Shown: positions 8,106 to 16,160 of the stretch, piece by piece
Layout of the letters: every line of letters begins with the position of its first letter
Position numbering within the stretch: the stretch's first letter is position 1
Source of the DNA: JAUXFS01 sp050329575
GTDB taxonomy: Bacteria; Pseudomonadota; Alphaproteobacteria; Rhodospirillales; Defluviicoccaceae
DNA length: 21,080 nucleotides
Direction: 5' to 3'
Assembly (NCBI GenBank): GCA_050329575.1
Contig: JBHJOP010000007.1
Span: 1-21,080, forward strand
Notes under the pieces: model-generated
What the model was told of the DNA's origin: nothing
Databases searched by the model: none
Seen by the model: the letters and a program-made list of their open reading frames with translations, nothing else
Position numbers and translations under genes: made by a program

Positions 8106-9518
8106 TCAGCCCAGGAACCGCCGCCTCGCCTCGGCGGCGGCGGCGCGGACGTTGGCCGGCGCGGTGCCGCCCTCGCTGGTCCGGCTGGCGACCGATTCCT
8201 CGATGCCGAGCACCCGGTACACGTCCTCGCCGATCGCCGGTTCGACCGCGCGCATCGCCTCCAGCGGCAGCTCTTCGAGGCCGCAGCCGCGCGTCTCCGC
8301 CTCCCTGACCAGGGCGCCGACGACGTGGTGGGCGCGGCGGAACGGCAGCCCGAGGCGGCGAACCAGCCAGTCGGCGAGATCGGTCGCGGTCGGAAAGCCG
8401 ACGGTGGCCGCCGCCCGCATCCGCGCCGGATCGAACGTCGCGCCGGCGAGCATGCCGGCGGTGGCGGCGACGCACAGCCGGAGCGTGTCGGCGGCGTCGA
8501 ACACCGGTTCCTTGTCCTCCTGCATATCCTTGCCGTAGGCGAGCGGCAGCCCCTTCATCACCACCAGCAGCGCGCTCAGCGCCCCGATCACCCGCCCCGC
8601 CTTGGCCCGCACCAGCTCGGCCGCGTCGGGGTTGCGCTTCTGCGGCATGATCGAGCTGCCGGTCGAGAACTCGTCCGACAGCCGCACGAAGCCGAACGGC
8701 TCCGAACACCACAGCACGATCTCCTCGGCGAGCCGCGACAGGTGAACCGCCAGGACCGCGCCGGCGGCCAGGAACTCGAGCACGAAGTCGCGATCGGAGA
8801 CGGCATCCAGCGAGTTGGCCGCCGGCCGCTCGAACCCGAGCGCCGCGGCGGTCATCCGCCGGTCGACGGGGAACGAGGTGCCGGCCAGCGCCGCCGCCCC
8901 CAGCGGGCACTCGTTGAGCCGCCGCCGGCCGTCGGCGAGGCGGCCGCGGTCGCGCCCGAGCATCTCGACGTAGGCGAGCAGGTGATGGCCGAGGGTCACC
9001 GGCTGCGCCGCCTGCAAGTGCGTGAAGCCGGGCATGATCGTCGCCGCATGCCGCTCGGCGGTGTCGATCAGCACCGCCTGCAGGGCGGCGAGCGCCCGAT
9101 CGAGGTCGTCGACGGCGTCCCGCACCCACAGCCGCAGGTCCGTCGCCACCTGGTCGTTGCGCGAGCGCGCGGTGTGCAGCCGTCCGGCCGGCTCGCCGAT
9201 CAGCCGGGCGAGGCGGGCCTCGACGTTCATGTGGACGTCCTCGAGCGACCGATCGAACGCGAACCGGCCGTCCTCGGCCTCCCGTTGAACGGCATCCAGC
9301 CCCGCGAGGATGGCGTCGCCGTCCGCTTGCGATATGATGCCGCAGCGGACCAGCATCGCGCAGTGGGCCTTCGAGCCGGCGATGTCGTGGAGGATCAGCC
9401 GGCGGTCGAAGTCGATCGAGGCGTTGATCTCGGCCATTACCGCCGACGGTCCCGCCTCGAACCGGCCGCCCCAGATGACGCTGGTCGCGGATCGCGGGTC
9501 GGAAGGCTTGCCGGTCAT
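8106..9518 (-). CDS. argH: Argininosuccinate lyase
   Basis: ArgH cleaves argininosuccinate to arginine and fumarate, the last step of arginine biosynthesis, in the cytoplasm. The 470-residue product has the fumarase/aspartase superfamily signature GSSIMPQKRNPD at 287-298 with the catalytic serine, and HMNVEARLARLIGEPAGRLH with TARSRNDQVATDLRL in the N-terminal third. It begins MTGKPSDPRS with WGGRFEAGPS soon after, as usual in this family. The frame is open upstream to 9626 but that would overlap the divergent tlpA-like gene and adds no family sequence, so the ATG at 9518 is preferred even though its ribosome-binding site is poor. It is divergent from the TlpA-like gene with 45 bp between starts, an arrangement common in Alphaproteobacteria. 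The stop is 65 bp from the convergent HtrA-like gene. Confidence 0.96.
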   Translation of the reverse strand: MTGKPSDPRSATSVIWGGRFEAGPSAVMAEINASIDFDRRLILHDIAGSKAHCAMLVRCGIISQADGDAILAGLDAVQREAEDGRFAFDRSLEDVHMNVEARLARLIGEPAGRLHTARSRNDQVATDLRLWVRDAVDDLDRALAALQAVLIDTAERHAATIMPGFTHLQAAQPVTLGHHLLAYVEMLGRDRGRLADGRRRLNECPLGAAALAGTSFPVDRRMTAAALGFERPAANSLDAVSDRDFVLEFLAAGAVLAVHLSRLAEEIVLWCSEPFGFVRLSDEFSTGSSIMPQKRNPDAAELVRAKAGRVIGALSALLVVMKGLPLAYGKDMQEDKEPVFDAADTLRLCVAATAGMLAGATFDPARMRAAATVGFPTATDLADWLVRRLGLPFRRAHHVVGALVREAETRGCGLEELPLEAMRAVEPAIGEDVYRVLGIEESVASRTSEGGTAPANVRAAAAEARRRFLG

Positions 9519-9563
9519 CGCCGGCGCGCCGGATCGGGTGCGGAAAGGAAACAGGAGCCTGCC

Positions 9564-10148
9564 ATGCGTCGTGCCGTCCTCACCGGGGTCGTCGCCGCCG
9601 TCATTGTGATGATATCGGCCGCCCACGCAAGCGCCGCGGAGCGGGCGTGCCGCACGCCGCCCGCTTCGCTCGGCGATTTCGAGACGGGGTCCGCCGGCAC
9701 CGCCGCCCCGGCCGAGCCGTTCCTGGAGAACGGCGAGACCGAACGCACCCTCGCCGACTTCCGCGGCCGGGGGCTGGTCGTCAACCTGTGGGCGACCTGG
9801 TGCCCACCCTGCATCAAGGAGATGCCGGCCCTCGACCGGCTTGCGCGCGCCGTCGCCGCCGACGGCATCGTGGTGCTGCCGCTGTCCTCCGATCGCGGCG
9901 GCGCCGAGGTCGTCGGCCGCTTCTACGCCAAGGCCGGGATCACCGATCTGCCGCTGATCATCGACGACAAGAGCAGGCTCACCCGCGCGGTCGGTGCCAC
10001 CGGGCTGCCGACGACGGTGCTCTACGACGCCGGCGGGCGCGAGGTCGGGCGGGTGCTCGGGGTCGCGGAATGGGACGACGCCGACACCATCGCCTTCCTG
10101 CGCGCCTGTCTGGCGCCGCCATCCGGACAGCGTGCGGAACGGTCGTGA
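9564..10148 (+). CDS. TlpA/ResA-like periplasmic thiol-disulfide oxidoreductase
   Basis: This 194-residue thioredoxin-fold protein has a hydrophobic N-terminal segment (about residues 4-22) that is a signal peptide or membrane anchor. The thioredoxin domain starts near residue 55 and contains WCPPC at 79-83, with active cysteines Cys80 and Cys83 and the family pattern LWATWCPPCIKEMPAL. A cis-proline GLPTT loop follows further down. TlpA/ResA proteins reduce periplasmic disulfides, for example in cytochrome c or oxidase copper-site assembly; the exact client cannot be read from sequence. The start has AGGAG at 9553-9557. Its stop overlaps the next gene's GTG as GTGA, so the two genes are likely translated together. 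Confidence 0.9.
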   Translation: MRRAVLTGVVAAVIVMISAAHASAAERACRTPPASLGDFETGSAGTAAPAEPFLENGETERTLADFRGRGLVVNLWATWCPPCIKEMPALDRLARAVAADGIVVLPLSSDRGGAEVVGRFYAKAGITDLPLIIDDKSRLTRAVGATGLPTTVLYDAGGREVGRVLGVAEWDDADTIAFLRACLAPPSGQRAERS

Positions 10149-11170
10149 CAGCGGCGGCGAACGGCGATCCCGTCCGCGTCGCCACGTTCAACGTCGAGAA
10201 CCTGGGCGTGGCGCCGGCCCAGGGCGGCGGTCTCGCCGAGCGCGTCCGCCTCCTCAGGCCCCAGTTGCTGAGGCTGCGGGCGGACATCCTCTGCCTGCAG
10301 GAGGTCGACAGCCAGCGCCGGAGCAAGGGTGCGGAACGACGCCTGAACGCGATGCAGGAGCTGCTCGCCGACACCCCCTACGAAGGGTTCCACCAGCTCG
10401 CCACCCGCAGCCGCTCGCGCGGCGGCCTGCGCGACAAGCACAATCTCGTCATCCTCAGCCGCTTTCCGCTCGCCGCCCATCGGCAGATCTGCCACGATCT
10501 GGTGGCGCCGCTCGCCCATCGACCGATCGCCGACGCCGCGGCGGGCGGCGAGCGCCAGCCGATCGAGTGGGACCGCCCGTTCCTCTATGCGGCCGCCCGC
10601 CTCGCCGGCGGACGGCTTCTGCACGTCGTCAACGTCCACCTCCGGGCCCCGCGGGCCGCCTTCATTCCCGGGGCCAAGACCAACGCCCGCAGCTGGCGCA
10701 GCATGGCCGGCTGGGCGGAAGGCTTCTTCCTGGCGGCGGTCAAGCGGTCCGGCCAGGCCCTCGAAGTGCGCCTGTTCGTCGACGGCCTGTTCGATGCCGA
10801 TCCCGAGGCACTGATCGTCGTCTGCGGCGATTTCAACGCCGATGCCTACCAGGCGCCGGTGCGGATCATCCGCGGCGACGAGGAGGACGCCGGCAATCCT
10901 CACCTCACGCTGCGCACCCTGGTGCCGCTGGAGCGCTCCCTGGCCAGTTCCCGCCGCTTCTCCGTCGTGCACCACGGCCGCCCGCAGATGCTCGACCACC
11001 TGCTCGTCTCCCGGCCGCTGCTGGCCTGGTACCGAGGGGTCGAGATCCACAACGAGGCGTTGGGCGACGAACTGATCACCCCGCAGGCGGTCTCGGGCTC
11101 GCCGGAGTCCTTCCACGCGCCGGTGGTCGCGGAATTCCGCCTCGACGCGGCGAGCGCCTCCGCCCCCTGA
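10145..11170 (+). CDS. Endonuclease/exonuclease/phosphatase (EEP, DNase I-fold) family protein
   Basis: The 341-residue product starts at a GTG that overlaps the stop of the TlpA-like gene; the frame is open further upstream but only inside that gene. EEP motifs occur in order: FNVEN at 15-19, LQEVD with Glu53, VNVHLRAP, GDFNAD with Asp229 and Asn231, LDH with Asp284-His285, and a final SFHAPV with His324. Family members are metal-dependent phosphodiesterases or phosphatases that act on nucleic acids, lipids or nucleotides. No signal peptide is seen, so it is probably cytoplasmic. In the last motif the usual Asp before His (SDHxP) is Phe323; that Asp contributes to metal binding in DNase I/APE1-type enzymes. 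The substrate is unknown. Confidence 0.85.
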   Translation: MTAAANGDPVRVATFNVENLGVAPAQGGGLAERVRLLRPQLLRLRADILCLQEVDSQRRSKGAERRLNAMQELLADTPYEGFHQLATRSRSRGGLRDKHNLVILSRFPLAAHRQICHDLVAPLAHRPIADAAAGGERQPIEWDRPFLYAAARLAGGRLLHVVNVHLRAPRAAFIPGAKTNARSWRSMAGWAEGFFLAAVKRSGQALEVRLFVDGLFDADPEALIVVCGDFNADAYQAPVRIIRGDEEDAGNPHLTLRTLVPLERSLASSRRFSVVHHGRPQMLDHLLVSRPLLAWYRGVEIHNEALGDELITPQAVSGSPESFHAPVVAEFRLDAASASAP

Positions 11171-11180
11171 CGAGGACCGT

Positions 11181-11196
11181 GCCGGCGCCCGCCGGC
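11181..11196. terminator. GC hairpin between convergent genes
   Basis: GCCGGC at 11181-11186 and 11191-11196 form a 6-bp stem with a 4-base loop, just after the EEP gene and before the end of the convergent small gene. There is no T-run on either side, so termination function is only a guess from position. Confidence 0.25.
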
Positions 11197-11216
11197 CCCG
11201 CGATCGCTGCCGGCGT

Positions 11217-11603
11217 TCAGGCTGCGAGCGGCCGCCGGACGTCTCCGTGCCCGCCCCCGGCCTCGTCGCGGGCGATCCCCTCCGCTGTCCCGGCCGCCGC
11301 ATGACCGAGCGCCGCGTCGGTCCTGAACCCCATCGGGTCGGCCATCGCCGCCGCACCGCCGATCATCGGCATCAGGCGCGGGATCTTTCGCCGCGTCTCG
11401 GCGGCCGGGGCCAGGACCGCCAGGGAGCGGACCGCCGCCACGATCCACCCCACGCCGGCGGCGACCCACCGACGCGTCTCGCGGGCACGGAGGCGCCGGG
11501 CCTCGGCCATCAAGCCGTCGATCGAGACCACCGTTCCGTCGGCAAGGCGGACGGTGAGGCCGTCGTAGGGGGGGCTGTCGCCGTGCGTGCGTGCGGGTTT
11601 CAT
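11217..11603 (-). CDS. Small hypothetical protein with one probable membrane-associated helix
   Basis: I do not recognise this 128-residue protein. Residues 16-32 read LTVRLADGTVVSIDGLM, a small beta-like element. An Ala/Arg-rich helix follows (ARRLRARETRR, about 34-44), then a hydrophobic stretch (about 46-68, WVAAGVGWIVAAVRSLAVLA) that could be a membrane segment or amphipathic helix. The C-terminal half is Ala/Gly-rich with no motif. The start is well supported: AGAGGA lies 7 bases before the ATG, and a consensus -10 (TATAAT) lies upstream. Third codon positions are G/C rich, as in the neighbours. It is convergent with the EEP gene and divergent from the M24 peptidase gene. Expression looks likely; function is unknown. 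Confidence 0.65.
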   Translation of the reverse strand: MKPARTHGDSPPYDGLTVRLADGTVVSIDGLMAEARRLRARETRRWVAAGVGWIVAAVRSLAVLAPAAETRRKIPRLMPMIGGAAAMADPMGFRTDAALGHAAAGTAEGIARDEAGGGHGDVRRPLAA

Positions 11604-11615
11604 GATCCGTCCTCT

Positions 11616-11628
11616 CGCATAAGATGCG
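11616..11628 (-). promoter_or_regulatory. Inverted repeat in the 5' leader of the small hypothetical gene
   Basis: CGCAT-AAG-ATGCG is a perfect 5-bp inverted repeat ending just before the AGAGGA ribosome-binding site of the gene that starts at 11603. In the transcript it could form a small hairpin next to the site of ribosome entry; as DNA it could be a protein site. Confidence 0.4.
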
Positions 11629-11647
11629 TACTGTTTTCCATATTCTA

Positions 11648-11675
11648 ATTATAGGTGCTTCCGAACCATGGTTAA
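11648..11675 (-). promoter_or_regulatory. Sigma-70-type promoter for the small hypothetical gene
   Basis: On the minus strand TTAACC (11675-11670), a 16-bp spacer, and TATAAT (11653-11648) form a promoter whose -10 is a perfect consensus match. Predicted transcription starts near 11641 and gives a leader of about 38 bases. The 10-bp palindrome AACCATGGTT (11664-11673) overlaps the -35 element, a position typical of a repressor site. Confidence 0.6.
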
Positions 11676-11680
11676 GCGCG

Positions 11681-11699
11681 ATTGCTGCAGGGCAGCAAT
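11681..11699. repeat. Perfect 8-bp inverted repeat between divergent genes
   Basis: ATTGCTGC and GCAGCAAT flank AGG: two perfect 8-bp arms with a 3-base centre. It lies just upstream of the -35 of the small hypothetical gene and about 85 bp before the M24 peptidase start. It could be an operator for either divergent gene. No T-run follows, so a terminator is unlikely. Confidence 0.5.
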
Positions 11700-11744
11700 T
11701 CGCAAAACGCATGACCCTTGCCTCCACCCGCGTCCGGCCATAGC

Positions 11745-11770
11745 TTGACATCGGCAGGGGATCGTACAGA
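11745..11770 (+). promoter_or_regulatory. Possible promoter of the M24 peptidase gene
   Basis: A perfect -35 hexamer TTGACA lies at 11745-11750. The best -10-like hexamer is TACAGA at 11765-11770, but the 14-bp spacer is shorter than usual. The GTG start follows at 11784 with AGGGGA before it. Only the -35 is convincing. Confidence 0.3.
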
Positions 11771-11783
11771 AGGGGATGGCGCG

Positions 11784-13805
11784 GTGGACAGTGCCCCGAG
11801 TATCGGCGAGGCCATCGGCGCTTTGTTGCGGCGAGCCGGCAGGCCGATCCCCCTCGACGACGTGCGCCGCCTGGTGGCGGGCGTCGCCGCCGCCCCGCCG
11901 GCGATCGATCCGGAGGCGTGGATGGACCTCGTCTGCCCCGCCGCCGAGCCGGACCTGAGGCGGCACCTGGCGGCGTTGCTGGCCGAGGCGCGCTCGGCGA
12001 TCGACCCCGGACCGGCCGACTACCCGCTGCGGCTGGCGATGCTGCGCAAGGAACTGAAACGGCGCCGACTCGCCGGCTTCGTGGTGCCCCACGCCGACGA
12101 GCACCAGGGCGAGTACCTTGCCGGTTGCGCCGAGCGCTTGGCGTGGCTGACCGGCTTCACCGGATCGGCGGGCACCGCGGTGGTGCTGCGCGACCGCGCC
12201 GCACTGTTCGTCGACGGCCGCTACACGGTCCAGGCGCGGGCGCAGGTCGGCGACACCCCGTTCGAGATCCGCCACGCCATCGAGGAACCGGCGAGCGCGT
12301 GGATCGCCGCCCATCTGCCGGCCAAGGGCCGGCTGGGCTTCGATCCGTGGCTGCACACGCCGAACCAGGCCGCCGTCCTGCGCTGCACTTGCGAGAACGC
12401 GAGCGGCCGGCTGGTCGCCGTCACCGACAACCCGGTCGATGCGATCTGGATCGGGCGGCCGCCGCCGCCGATCGCACCGATCGTGACCCATGACGACGCG
12501 TTCGCAGGGGCTTCGTCAGCCGACAAGCGCAATCGTGTCGCCCAACGCCTGGTCGACGGCCGACAGGACGCGGTGGTGTTGTCGGCCCCGGACTCGATCG
12601 CCTGGTTGCTCAACATCCGGGGCGGCGACGTGCCCTACACCCCGGTCGCGTTGGCGTTCGCGGTCCTTCATGCCGACGCGTCAGTCGAGGTGTTCGTGGA
12701 CCCGCGCAAGCTGACGCCCGCCGTGCGCGACCACCTGAACGAGGCGGTGACGATCGCGGCGCCCGAGGATCTCGGCCCGGCGCTCGACCGTCTCGGCGCC
12801 CAACGCAGGACGGTGCGCATCGATCCGGACGGGGTTCCCGAATGGGTCGCCGCCCGGCTCCGCTCGGCCAGGGCGGCCGTCGTCGGCGACGCCGATCCCT
12901 GCGCCGCCATCAAGGCGGTGAAGACCGCGGTGGAACTCGACGGCATCCGCGCCGCCCATCGCCGCGACGGGGTGGCGCTGGTGCGGTTCCTGGCGTGGCT
13001 CGAGGACGCCGCGCCCTCCGGAACGGTCACCGAGATTGCCGCCGCCGAGCGCCTGGAGGCGTTTCGCCGCGTGGATCCGCTGTTCCGCGGGCCGAGCTTC
13101 TCGACGATCTCGGGCTTCGCCGCCAACGGCGCCATCGTGCACTACCGGGTGCGGCCCGAGACCAATCGCCGGCTGGAACCGGGCTCGCTGTATCTGGTCG
13201 ACTCCGGCGGCCAGTACCTGGACGGGACCACCGACGTCACCCGCACGGTGGCGATCGGGGACCCCAGCGAGGAGATGCGTCTCCGCTTCACCCGCGTGCT
13301 GCAGGGACACATCGCGCTCGCGACCAGCCGCTTTCCGCGCGGCACCACCGGTCCGCAACTCGACACCCTGGCCCGCCTCGCGCTGTGGGATGCGGGTCTC
13401 GACTACGATCACGGCACCGGCCACGGCGTCGGCAACTATCTCGGCGTCCACGAAGGGCCGCACCGCATTTCCAAGCTCGCCAACCGCGTCGCCCTGCAAC
13501 CGGGGATGATCGTCTCCAACGAGCCCGGATACTACAAGACCGGCGCCTACGGCATCCGCATCGAGAACCTGGTCGTGGTGGTGTCGGTGGACCAGCCGCA
13601 GGACGCCGAGAAGGAGCTGCTCGGCTTCGAGACCCTGACGCTGGCGCCGATCGATGTGCGCCTGGTTGTCGCGGGGATGCTGACCGGGCGCGAAACCGCC
13701 TGGCTGGACGCCTACCATGCCCGGGTGACAGCGACCCTCACGCCGCTGGTGGATGCGCGGACCGCGGCATGGCTGCGTGGCGCCACCCGCCCGATCCGCG
13801 CCTGA
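11784..13805 (+). CDS. Xaa-Pro aminopeptidase (M24B family) with N-terminal extension
   Basis: This is a probable cytoplasmic metallopeptidase that removes N-terminal residues preceding proline. The product is 673 residues from a GTG with AGGGGA 7 bases upstream. Residues about 80-240 resemble the creatinase-like N-terminal domain (DEHQGEYLAG, WLTGFTGSAGTAVV, DGRYTVQA). A second such domain spans about 250-380, and the pita-bread catalytic domain about 385-620. The metal ligands are visible: Asp in DSGGQYLDGTTDVTRT (two Asp), His in GTGHGVGNYLGVHEGP, and Glu in SNEPGYY and in IRIENL. The first about 85 residues precede the point where the family usually begins; an internal ATG at 12039 would give the usual length of about 588. 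The extension keeps the G/C third-position pattern of coding sequence, so I favour the longer form. Confidence 0.88.
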   Translation: MDSAPSIGEAIGALLRRAGRPIPLDDVRRLVAGVAAAPPAIDPEAWMDLVCPAAEPDLRRHLAALLAEARSAIDPGPADYPLRLAMLRKELKRRRLAGFVVPHADEHQGEYLAGCAERLAWLTGFTGSAGTAVVLRDRAALFVDGRYTVQARAQVGDTPFEIRHAIEEPASAWIAAHLPAKGRLGFDPWLHTPNQAAVLRCTCENASGRLVAVTDNPVDAIWIGRPPPPIAPIVTHDDAFAGASSADKRNRVAQRLVDGRQDAVVLSAPDSIAWLLNIRGGDVPYTPVALAFAVLHADASVEVFVDPRKLTPAVRDHLNEAVTIAAPEDLGPALDRLGAQRRTVRIDPDGVPEWVAARLRSARAAVVGDADPCAAIKAVKTAVELDGIRAAHRRDGVALVRFLAWLEDAAPSGTVTEIAAAERLEAFRRVDPLFRGPSFSTISGFAANGAIVHYRVRPETNRRLEPGSLYLVDSGGQYLDGTTDVTRTVAIGDPSEEMRLRFTRVLQGHIALATSRFPRGTTGPQLDTLARLALWDAGLDYDHGTGHGVGNYLGVHEGPHRISKLANRVALQPGMIVSNEPGYYKTGAYGIRIENLVVVVSVDQPQDAEKELLGFETLTLAPIDVRLVVAGMLTGRETAWLDAYHARVTATLTPLVDARTAAWLRGATRPIRA

Positions 13806-13847
13806 GGCCCGCGGCCGCGCCCCGGCGGCGGTCCTCGGCCGCGATCC

Positions 13848-13928
13848 TCAGCGACGGCGGACCGACCTGACGACGACAGGGCGGCCGCCGGGGCGGGCCA
13901 GTTTCCAGGTCAACAACGGGGTAGCCAT
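13848..13928 (-). CDS. Possible 26-residue small protein
   Basis: In the 256-bp gap between the M24 peptidase and ecm, the minus strand has an ATG at 13928 preceded by GGAGGA with a 4-base gap, opening a 26-codon frame (MATPLLTWKLARPGGRPV..., Arg-rich end). The ribosome-binding site is better than that of several real genes here, but the peptide matches nothing I know and the gap may be only untranslated. It is downstream of ecm on the same strand. Confidence 0.25.
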   Translation of the reverse strand: MATPLLTWKLARPGGRPVVVRSVRRR

Positions 13929-14061
13929 GATGTCCGTCCTCCGCTCCGTCGCGGTGGGCGGAGAGCTCCGTCCCCTCCCCGGGCCGCGACGACAGCGTAA
14001 AGGTAGAACACCATCATGGCGTCTTCTTGTTAATGTTTCATGACCCGGCCGCGCCGGTCGT

Positions 14062-16068
14062 CTACGCCGCTTCCCTCGCTTCGACGATGTCGATGATCTC
14101 GCCCATGATCGCGTTGAGGTCGAAATCCTTCGGGGTGTAGACGCGGGAGACGCCGGCCGCCAGCAGCGTCTCGGCATCCTCGGGCGGGATGATGCCGCCG
14201 ACGACGACGGGGACGTCGTCGAGCTCCGCCGCCCGCATCCGATCCATGATCTCGGTCACCAGCGGCACGTGCGAGCCGGACAGGATCGACAGCCCGACCA
14301 CGTGCACCCCTTCCTCGAGCGCGGCGGTGACGATCTGTTCGGGCGTCAGCCGGATGCCCTCGTAGACCACCTCGAAGCCGGCGTCGCGGGCCCTGAGCGC
14401 GATCTGTTCGGCGCCGTTGGAGTGTCCGTCGAGGCCGGGCTTGCCGACCAGCATCTTGACCCGCCGACCGAGCTTGTCGGTCAGCACCTGCACCCGCGAG
14501 CGCACCGTCGACAGCCGTTCGACGTCGGCGGTGCCCGCCGCCTGCCCGACCCCGGTCGGGGCCCGGTATTCGCCGAAGATCTCGCGCAGCGTCCCCGCCC
14601 ATTCGCCGGTGGTGACGCCGGCGTGGGCGCAGGCGATCGACGGCTCCATGATGTTGCGTCCCTCCTTGGCGGCGGCGACGAGACCGGCGAGCGCCGCTTC
14701 GACCTCGGCCGGATTGCGGCCGGCGCGCCACGCCTGCACGCTGGCGATCTGTTCGGCTTCGGCCCGCGGATCGACGGTCATGATGCTGCCCTCGCCGGTC
14801 GCCAGCGGCGACGGCTCGGCCTCGACGAACTTGTTGACGCCGACGACGATCTGTTCGCCGGCTTCGATGGCGCCGAGACGCTTGGCGTTCGACTCCACCA
14901 GCCGCTGCTTCATGTAGCTGGCCTCGACGGCGGTGACGGCGCCGCCGATCTCGTCGATCCGGGTGAGCTCCTCGCGCGCCTGGTACTTCAACTGCTCGAC
15001 CTTCTCGGCGATCACCCGCGAGCCGTCGAAGATGTCGTCGTATTCGAGCAGATCGGTCTCGTAGGCGACGATCTGTTGCAGCCTGAGCGACCATTGCTGG
15101 TCCCACGGGCGCGGCAGTCCGAGGGCCTCGTTCCACGCCGGCAGTTGCACCGCCCGGGCGCGGGCGTCCTTCGACAGCACCACCGCCAGCATCTCGAGCA
15201 GGATGCGGTAGACGTTGTTTTCAGGCTGCTGCTCGGTGAGACCGAGCGAATTGACCTGCACGCCGTAACGGAAGCGCCGGAACTTGGCGTCGGCGACGCC
15301 GTAGCGCTCCTGGGTGATCTCGTCCCAGAGATCGGTGAACGCCCGCATCTTGCAGAGTTCGGTGACGAAGCGGATGCCGGCGTTGCAGAAGAAGCTGATC
15401 CGTCCGACGACCTGGGGAAACTCCTCCCGCGGCACCTGACCGGACGCCTTGACACTGTCCAGCACCGCCATCGACGTCGCCAGCGCGAACGCGAGCTCCT
15501 GTTCCGGTGTCGCGCCGGCCTCTTGGAGGTGATAGGAGCAGACGTTGATCGGATTCCACTTCGGCACTTCGCGGTAGGTGAAGGCGATCACGTCGGCGGT
15601 CAGCCGCATCGACGGCGCCGGCGGGAAGATGTAGGTGCCGCGGGAGAGGTACTCCTTGATGACGTCGTTCTGGGTGGTGCCCGACAGCTTCGCGCGCGCC
15701 ACGCCCTGGTGTTCGGCGGCGGCGATGTAGAGCGACAGCAGCCACGCGGCCGGCGCGTTGATGGTCATCGAGGTGTTCATGCGGTCGAGGGGGATCCCCT
15801 CGAGCAGGGTGCGCATGTCGCCGAGGTGGCAGACCGGCACGCCGACCTTGCCGACCTCGCCCCGGGCGAGCACGTGATCGGAGTCGTAGCCGGTCTGGGT
15901 CGGCAGATCGAAGGCGATCGACAACCCCGTCTGACCGCGCGCCAGGTTCTTGCGATAGAGCGCGTTCGACTCCTTCGCCGACGCGTAACCCGAATAGGTG
16001 CGGATCAGCCAGGGCGCTTCCTTCGTCGCCCGCGGCGTGCGTTGTGCAGTTGCTAACGTGTCGGCCAT
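14062..16068 (-). CDS. ecm: Ethylmalonyl-CoA mutase (adenosylcobalamin-dependent)
   Basis: Ecm (also named MeaA) rearranges (2R)-ethylmalonyl-CoA to (2S)-methylsuccinyl-CoA in the ethylmalonyl-CoA pathway. The 668-residue product is a single chain. The mutase barrel spans about 20-510 (SIAFDLPTQTGYDSDHVLARGEVGKVG, RMNTSMTINA, NVCSYHLQEAGATPEQELAFAL, VNSLGLTEQQPENNVYRI). The B12-binding domain spans about 530-665, with D547-G-H549-SNG (cobalt-coordinating DxHxxG motif), LSILSGSH, and GGIIPPED. The barrel sequence matches what I know of Ecm rather than methylmalonyl-CoA mutase. The ATG at 16068 has GGGAGGGG 5 bases upstream; the frame extends to 16143 but without family sequence or ribosome-binding site. 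It is divergent from ccr. The coenzyme supply gene (PduO-type adenosyltransferase) lies in the same cluster at 20234. Confidence 0.95.
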   Translation of the reverse strand: MADTLATAQRTPRATKEAPWLIRTYSGYASAKESNALYRKNLARGQTGLSIAFDLPTQTGYDSDHVLARGEVGKVGVPVCHLGDMRTLLEGIPLDRMNTSMTINAPAAWLLSLYIAAAEHQGVARAKLSGTTQNDVIKEYLSRGTYIFPPAPSMRLTADVIAFTYREVPKWNPINVCSYHLQEAGATPEQELAFALATSMAVLDSVKASGQVPREEFPQVVGRISFFCNAGIRFVTELCKMRAFTDLWDEITQERYGVADAKFRRFRYGVQVNSLGLTEQQPENNVYRILLEMLAVVLSKDARARAVQLPAWNEALGLPRPWDQQWSLRLQQIVAYETDLLEYDDIFDGSRVIAEKVEQLKYQAREELTRIDEIGGAVTAVEASYMKQRLVESNAKRLGAIEAGEQIVVGVNKFVEAEPSPLATGEGSIMTVDPRAEAEQIASVQAWRAGRNPAEVEAALAGLVAAAKEGRNIMEPSIACAHAGVTTGEWAGTLREIFGEYRAPTGVGQAAGTADVERLSTVRSRVQVLTDKLGRRVKMLVGKPGLDGHSNGAEQIALRARDAGFEVVYEGIRLTPEQIVTAALEEGVHVVGLSILSGSHVPLVTEIMDRMRAAELDDVPVVVGGIIPPEDAETLLAAGVSRVYTPKDFDLNAIMGEIIDIVEAREAA

Positions 16069-16160
16069 GTCGCCCCTCCCAGGCTGTCTCCGCAGTAGAG
16101 AAAAACCCCGTTCAATCCTCGGAAAAGCGCCCGCTCGGCGCATTTCACGGCGTCAGCGTA

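Noticed and set aside
6808..9129. Minus-strand open frame of 773 codons opposite the HtrA-like gene
   Set aside because: Antisense shadow; Arg/Gly/Ala low complexity and partial overlap with argH in another frame.
4584..9563. Very long plus-strand open frame running through uvrD, the HtrA-like gene and argH into the TlpA-like gene
   Set aside because: Only the last 195 codons (9564-10148) look like a protein. The rest is antisense or out of frame to well-identified genes.
14269..16056. Plus-strand open frame of 595 codons opposite ecm
   Set aside because: Antisense shadow of ecm; no motif and no ribosome-binding site.
14062..16068. Reading the mutase as methylmalonyl-CoA mutase large subunit
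   Set aside because: The barrel sequence, single-chain layout and ccr/mcd neighbours fit ethylmalonyl-CoA mutase better; a tree with characterised Ecm and Mcm would settle it.
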